Shown here piece after piece: positions 59,766 to 64,000 of a stretch of DNA of 64,000 nt (positions are counted from its first letter, which is position 1; each line of letters starts with the position of its first letter). Below the pieces are notes generated by a model that was not told the origin of the DNA, did no database searches, and saw nothing but the letters and a program-made list of their open reading frames with translations. Origin of the DNA: Modestobacter sp. VKM Ac-2984 (GTDB lineage: Bacteria; Actinomycetota; Actinomycetes; Mycobacteriales; Geodermatophilaceae); NCBI RefSeq assembly GCF_026967985.1, contig NZ_JAPVBJ010000004.1:310001-374000 (forward strand), written 5' to 3'. The translations under genes were made by a program, and so were the position numbers.

Positions 59766-60755
59766 ATGAGCACCGTCTCCGCGCCCGCGGACGCGGCCGT
59801 GGAGCTGCTCGCCGCCGCGGCGGCCGCCGGGCAGACGATCGTGCTGTCCGGGCACGTGCAGCCCGACGCGGACGCCCTGGGCAGCACCCTGGCGCTGGCC
59901 GAGGGGCTGCGCCGCTGCGGCGCCCGGGTGGTCGCGACCTTCCCCGAGCCGTTCACGCTGCCGGCCTCGCTGGGGTGGCTGCCCGGTGCAGGACAGCTGG
60001 TCGGTCCGCGGACCGTCCCGGCCGACGTCGACGTGTTCGTCAGCCTGGACGCCGCCTCACCGGGTCGCCTCGGTGACCTGGCCGCCCTGTTGACCACCGC
60101 GCGGCGGTCGGTCGTCGTCGACCACCACGCCAGCAACCCGGGGTTCGGCGAGATCCGGGTGGTCGAGCCGCACGCCGCCGCCACCGTCGTGCTCGTCGCG
60201 GAACTGCTGGACGGGCTGGGCGTCGAGCTCGACGAGTCGCTGGCCACCTGCCTCTACGCGGGGCTGACGGCCGACACCGGTTCCTTCCGCTTCGGCAACA
60301 CCGCACCGGGCACCCACGAGCTGGCCGCCCGGCTGCTGCGCACCGGCATCGACCACGCGGCGATCAGCCAGCAACTGTTCGACACCGCCCCCTTCGGCTG
60401 GCTGGGGCTGCTCTCGGCCGTCACCGGCCGGGCGGTGCTGGAGCGGGACGTCGGTGCCGGCCTGGTCTGGACCTGGTCGACGGCAGCCGAGGCGGTGGCG
60501 CACGGCCTGGCCGCCGACCAGCTCGAGGCCCTGGTGGACGTCGTCCGGGCGACCGAGGAGGCCGACGTCGCCTGCGTGCTCAAGGGCCAGGACGACGGCT
60601 GCTGGTCGGTCTCCCTCCGCTCGCGCGGGGCCACCGACCTGTCCCGGGTGGCCATGGCCCTCGGGGGCGGTGGTCACCGCGCAGCCGCCGGCTACACGTC
60701 GACCAGTGACCGGGAGGACACGATCGCCGCGCTCCGGCAGGAGCTGGCCCGCTGA
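59766..60755 (+). CDS. DHH-family bifunctional oligoribonuclease/PAP phosphatase-like
   Basis: A 329-residue DHH/DHHA1 phosphoesterase of the NrnA type. It has SGHVQPDADALGSTLAL, FVSLDAASPGRLGDL, VVVDHHASNPGFG (DHH motif), GLTADTGSFRFGNT and the DHHA1 GGGGHRAAAGYTS. It degrades nanoRNA, pAp or cyclic dinucleotide products. The position after rbfA is conserved (Rv2837c in mycobacteria). The stop is overlapped by the CTG that likely starts the MATE gene. Confidence 0.92.
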   Translation: MSTVSAPADAAVELLAAAAAAGQTIVLSGHVQPDADALGSTLALAEGLRRCGARVVATFPEPFTLPASLGWLPGAGQLVGPRTVPADVDVFVSLDAASPGRLGDLAALLTTARRSVVVDHHASNPGFGEIRVVEPHAAATVVLVAELLDGLGVELDESLATCLYAGLTADTGSFRFGNTAPGTHELAARLLRTGIDHAAISQQLFDTAPFGWLGLLSAVTGRAVLERDVGAGLVWTWSTAAEAVAHGLAADQLEALVDVVRATEEADVACVLKGQDDGCWSVSLRSRGATDLSRVAMALGGGGHRAAAGYTSTSDREDTIAALRQELAR

Positions 60756-62053
60756 GCAGGTCGATCCCGTCCCTGGCGGCACCGGCGCTGGTGGTGCTCG
60801 CCGCTGAGCCGCTGTACCTGCTCGTCGACACCGCGGTGGTCGGCAACCTCGGGACCGTGAGCCTCGGCGGCCTGGCGGTCGGCGGCGGTCTGCTGGCCTA
60901 CGTGGCCGCGCTGCTGAACTTCCTCGCCTACGGCACGACCGCCCGCGCAGCTCGTCGCGCCGGGGCCGGCGACCGGGCCGGCGCCGTCGCCGAGGGCGTC
61001 CAGGCGACCTGGCTGGCACTCGGACTGGGCGTCGGGCTGGCCGCCGTCTTCCAGGTCGCGGCCGGGCCGCTGACCCGGCTGCTGGCCGGCGGCGCCGGCC
61101 CGGTCGCCGACGCCGCCGAGGAGTGGCTGCGGGTCGGCAGCCTGGGGTTGCCGCTGCTGCTGATCGCGCTGGCCGGCAACGGCTGGCTGCGGGGTGTCCA
61201 GGAGCTGCGCCGGCCGATGGGCTACGTGCTGGCCGGCAGCCTGGTCAGCCTCGTGCTGTGCCCGCTGCTGGTGCACACGGTCGGGATGGGCCTGGTCGGT
61301 TCCGCGGTGGCGAACGTGATCGGCCAGGCGGTCTCCGCGGCGCTCTTCGTGCGCGCGCTGACCCGTGAGCTGGCCGGTTCGGCCATCTCGCTGCGGCCCC
61401 GGGCGACCGCGCTGCGGGCCCAGCTGGTGCTCGGGCGGGACCTGCTGCTGCGCGCAGCCGTGCTCCAGCTCGCCTTCGCCGCGGCCGCTGCGGTCGTGGC
61501 CCGGTCGAGCACCGCCGAGCTCGGTGCGCACCAGATCGCCCTGCAGCTGTGGCTGTTCCTGGCCCTGGTGCTCGACGCGTACGCCATCGCCGCGCAGACC
61601 CTCGTCGGTACGGCACTGGGCGCGGCCCGTCCGGCCGAGGCCCGGGCCACCGCCGGTCGGGTCGTCGGCTGGGGCCTGGGCACCGGCGTCCTGGTCGCCG
61701 TCCTGCTGCTCGCCCTGCGCCCGGTGCTGCCGCCGTTGTTCACCGACGACCCGGCCGTGCTCGCCGAGGCCGGCGTCGTGTGGTGGTTCCTGGCGCTGAT
61801 GCAGCCGCTGGCCGGCGTCGTCTTCGCCCTCGACGGGGTGCTCATGGGTGCCGGCGACGTCGCCTACCTGCGCACGGTCACCGTCGGCGCAGCCCTGGTG
61901 GGGTTCGTCCCGCTGTCGCTGCTCTCCGGCTGGCTGGACTGGGGGCTGCCGGGTGTCTGGACCGGCCTGACCCTGTTCATCGTGCTGCGGCTGGTCGCGG
62001 TCGGCTGGCGGATGCGCGGCACCGCCTGGCTGGGTGAGAGCGTGGCAGCGTGA
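60752..62053 (+). CDS. MATE-family (DinF-like) efflux transporter
   Basis: A multidrug/metabolite exporter with about twelve helices, 433 residues from CTG 60752. The first helix, SLAAPALVVLAAEPLYLLVD with its DTAVVGNLG signature, needs the codons before GTG 60791, the first conventional start, which would cut the helix in half. CAGGAG lies eight bases before the CTG, and none precedes the GTG. The CTG overlaps the DHH stop as CTGA. Neighbours match the mycobacterial dinF position. The stop overlaps truB as GTGA. Confidence 0.92.
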   Translation: MSRSIPSLAAPALVVLAAEPLYLLVDTAVVGNLGTVSLGGLAVGGGLLAYVAALLNFLAYGTTARAARRAGAGDRAGAVAEGVQATWLALGLGVGLAAVFQVAAGPLTRLLAGGAGPVADAAEEWLRVGSLGLPLLLIALAGNGWLRGVQELRRPMGYVLAGSLVSLVLCPLLVHTVGMGLVGSAVANVIGQAVSAALFVRALTRELAGSAISLRPRATALRAQLVLGRDLLLRAAVLQLAFAAAAAVVARSSTAELGAHQIALQLWLFLALVLDAYAIAAQTLVGTALGAARPAEARATAGRVVGWGLGTGVLVAVLLLALRPVLPPLFTDDPAVLAEAGVVWWFLALMQPLAGVVFALDGVLMGAGDVAYLRTVTVGAALVGFVPLSLLSGWLDWGLPGVWTGLTLFIVLRLVAVGWRMRGTAWLGESVAA

Positions 62054-62970
62054 GTCCGAAGAAGCCTGACGCCGACGTCCCGCCGTCCCTGCTGCTGGTC
62101 GACAAGGCCGGCGGCATGACCTCCCACGACGTCGTCGCGCGCGCCCGGCGGGTGCTGTCGGTGCGCAAGGTGGGGCACGCCGGCACGCTGGACCCGATGG
62201 CCACCGGGCTGCTGGTGCTCGGCGTGGGGGCGGCCACCCGGCTGCTCGGCCACCTGGCCGGCTCGGACAAGACCTACGAGGCCACCGTCCGGCTCGGCCA
62301 GACCACGGTCACCGACGACCGCGAGGGCGAGGTGACCGCCACCGCGTCGGCCGCCGCGGTCACCGAGGACGCCGTCCGTGCCGCGCTGGCCGGCCAGGTC
62401 GGTCCGCTGCAGCAGGTGCCGTCGTCGGTCAGTGCGGTGAAGGTCGACGGCCGGCGTTCCTACGACCGGGTGCGGGCCGGTGAGGAGTTCGAGCTGGCGG
62501 CCCGGTCGGTGACGGTGCACCGGATCGACGTCCACGCCGTCCGCCGTCCGACCCCCGACCTGGTCGACGTCGACGTGACCGTCTCCTGCAGCACCGGCAC
62601 CTACATCCGGGCGATCGCCCGGGACGTGGGCGCGGCCCTCGGGGTCGGCGGCTACCTCACCGCGCTGCGCCGCACCTCCTCCGGCCCCTTCGCCACGACC
62701 GCGGCCCGCCCCGTCGAGGACGCCGCCGGGGCGCTGGCCGGACCGGGCAGCGGGCCGGGCGTCCTGGGCCTGACCGACGCCGCCCGGGCGGTCTTCCCGG
62801 CCCGCGAGCTCACCGCGGAGGAGGCCGTCGCCCTGGGGTACGGCCAGCGGGTCCCGGCCACCGGTGCGCCCGGGTTGCACGCGGCGGTCGCCCCCGACGG
62901 GCGGCTGGTCGCGCTGGTGGAGGACGCCGGATCGGTCGCCCGGGTCGCGGTCGGCTTCCCGCCCGGCTGA
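62050..62970 (+). CDS. truB: tRNA pseudouridine(55) synthase
   Basis: Makes pseudouridine-55 in tRNAs. The 306-residue protein has LLLVDKAGGMTSHDVVARAR, the catalytic GHAGTLDPMATGLLVLGVG, AVKVDGRRSYDRVRAG and VTVSCSTGTYIRAIARDVG, each split at motif ends, plus a C-terminal PUA-like domain. GTG 62050 overlaps the MATE stop. Confidence 0.95.
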   Translation: MSPKKPDADVPPSLLLVDKAGGMTSHDVVARARRVLSVRKVGHAGTLDPMATGLLVLGVGAATRLLGHLAGSDKTYEATVRLGQTTVTDDREGEVTATASAAAVTEDAVRAALAGQVGPLQQVPSSVSAVKVDGRRSYDRVRAGEEFELAARSVTVHRIDVHAVRRPTPDLVDVDVTVSCSTGTYIRAIARDVGAALGVGGYLTALRRTSSGPFATTAARPVEDAAGALAGPGSGPGVLGLTDAARAVFPARELTAEEAVALGYGQRVPATGAPGLHAAVAPDGRLVALVEDAGSVARVAVGFPPG

Positions 62971-62992
62971 CCCGGATGACACCCTGGCCACG

Positions 62993-63826
62993 ATGAGCGG
63001 ACTCGAGCACCGGCTGGCCCTGCTGGACGCCGAGCTCGGCGCCGTGCCCGGTGTGCTGGTGGCGTTCTCCGGTGGGGTGGACTCCGGGGTGGTGCTGGCG
63101 GCGGCGGTGCGGGCGCTGGGGGTGGACCGGGTGGTGGCGGCGACGGCGGTGTCGCCGAGCCTGCCGGCCGCGGAGCGGGTGGCGGCGCACGAGTTCGTGG
63201 TGGGTCTGGGGGTGCGGCACGAGCAGCCGGGCACCGATGAGCTGTCGCGGCCGGGGTACGTGGCCAACGCCGGGGACCGGTGTGCGTTCTGCAAGTCCGA
63301 GCTGGTGGACGTGTTGACGCCGTTGGCCGTGGAGTTGGGGATCGCTGATGTGGTGACCGGTACGAACGCCGATGACCTGCGGGCGGGGTTCCGGCCGGGG
63401 ATCGCGGCGGCGGCGGCGCGGGGGGCGTGGGCGCCGCTGGCCCGGGCGGGGATGGGCAAGGACGACGTGCGGGCGGCGGCCCGGTTGTGGGGTCTGCCGT
63501 TGGCGGAGAAGCCGGCGGCGGCGTGCCTGGCCAGCCGGATCGCCTACGGGGTGCCGGTGTCGGCGGTGGGGCTGGCCCGGGTGGAGGCGGCGGAGGCGGC
63601 GCTGCGGGCGGCGTTGACCGGGGCGGGGCACGTGGTGCGGGACCTGCGGGTGCGGGACATGGGGGGCGACGTGGCGCGGGTGGAGGTCGATGCTGCGCTG
63701 GTGCCGGTGGTCGGGCCGGAGCTGCTGGCCGTGGTGACCGGCTTCGACCGGGTGGAGCTGGACCCTCGGGGCTTCCGGTCGGGGGCGATGAACGAGCTGC
63801 TGCCGGACCCGGTGCGCTACCGGTGA
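62993..63826 (+). CDS. larE: ATP-dependent sacrificial sulfur transferase LarE
   Basis: Builds the nickel-pincer cofactor of lactate racemase-type enzymes by giving up its own Cys sulfur. The 277-residue protein has a PP-loop [40 protein letters not shown], and the donor Cys in [11 protein letters not shown] at about residue 178, equivalent to Cys176 of Lactiplantibacillus LarE. Its last ten bases overlap the convergent larB end. The codon use (GGCGGC runs, few alternatives) is even more G-biased than its neighbours. Confidence 0.9.
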   Translation: MSGLEHRLALLDAELGAVPGVLVAFSGGVDSGVVLAAAVRALGVDRVVAATAVSPSLPAAERVAAHEFVVGLGVRHEQPGTDELSRPGYVANAGDRCAFCKSELVDVLTPLAVELGIADVVTGTNADDLRAGFRPGIAAAAARGAWAPLARAGMGKDDVRAAARLWGLPLAEKPAAACLASRIAYGVPVSAVGLARVEAAEAALRAALTGAGHVVRDLRVRDMGGDVARVEVDAALVPVVGPELLAVVTGFDRVELDPRGFRSGAMNELLPDPVRYR

Positions 63827-64000
63827 GCTGACCGGACGATCCGCGCGGCCGCGACGCCGGCGCCGAAGCCGTTGTCGATGTTGACCACCAGCACACCGGG
63901 GGCGCAGGCGGTGAGCATGGTGAGCAGCGCGGCCAGGCCCTCGAACGCGGCGCCGTAGCCGACCGAGGTGGGGACGGCGACCACGAGCCGGTCGGTGAGC
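63817..64000 (-). CDS. larB: LarB, nickel-pincer cofactor carboxylase, C-terminal part (continues beyond window)
   Basis: Partial minus-strand gene: the last 60 codons read [40 protein letters not shown] and [16 protein letters not shown], characteristic of the LarB/AIR-carboxylase-like C-terminus ([16 protein letters not shown]). It carboxylates nicotinic acid adenine dinucleotide in the LarE/LarC pathway. It converges on larE with a 10-base overlap. Confidence 0.88.
   Translation of the reverse strand, partial: LTDRLVVAVPTSVGYGAAFEGLAALLTMLTACAPGVLVVNIDNGFGAGVAAARIVRSAHR

Overview
The window is very GC-rich, gene-dense DNA with GTG starts, 4-nt stop/start overlaps and GC-only hairpin terminators, typical of a high-GC actinobacterium. 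Gene content and order (smc, ftsY, amt-glnB-glnD, ffh, rpsP-khpA-rimM-trmD, rplS-lepB, rnhB, dprA-xerC, a WhiG-type sigma factor, rpsB-tsf, pyrH-frr-cdsA-rlmN, dxr-rip1-ispG, rimP-nusA-infB-rbfA, truB) follow the conserved actinobacterial core. A member of the Geodermatophilaceae or a close relative is my best guess; this is inference, since no rRNA is present.

Layout. 1-8.1 kb: end of smc, two phosphoesterases on the minus strand, ftsY, then a CbiMNQO-type nickel/cobalt uptake operon on the minus strand. 8.5-13 kb: ammonium transport and PII signalling (amt, glnB, glnD) and a small zinc-ribbon protein. 13-18.4 kb: ffh, an amidohydrolase, proS, an RraB-like protein overlapping a convergent glyoxalase-fold gene. 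18.5-25 kb: the rpsP/trmD cluster, rplS with a structured leader, lepB, an atypical response regulator, rnhB and a DUF2469 gene. 25-30.2 kb: yraN, comM, dprA, xerC and a sporulation/flagellar-class sigma factor. 30.2-37.3 kb: DUF4262, an M23 peptidase, rpsB, tsf, pyrH, frr, cdsA and an rRNA/tRNA methyltransferase. 37.4-41 kb: a large low-complexity membrane protein of unknown role, rlmN and a VIT1/CCC1-like transporter.

41-45 kb is the accessory part. It holds two paralogous secreted proteins with LAYTG-type sortase signals. Each is followed at the same 2-nt spacing by an LCP-family gene; the second LCP copy is an internally deleted 68-codon remnant. A DUF2631 gene lies between the two modules, and a dyad-rich control region lies upstream.

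45-64 kb returns to the core: dxr, rip1, ispG, an acetyltransferase, a penicillin-binding lipoprotein, two ferritin-like/lipoprotein genes, rimP-nusA-ylxR-infB, DUF503, rbfA, a DHH phosphoesterase, a MATE exporter, truB, and larE facing the end of larB. LarE/LarB (nickel-pincer cofactor synthesis) and the nickel/cobalt transporter suggest nickel use.

Notable signals: three junctions where a stop codon is overlapped as CTGA and the downstream protein seems to start at CTG; a duplicated surface-protein/LCP module with a conserved hairpin; a three-hairpin rplS leader with a mutually exclusive alternative fold; a receiver domain lacking its phospho-acceptor Asp; and repeat-built tails on ribosome-associated proteins (S2, S16, RimP, IF-2).
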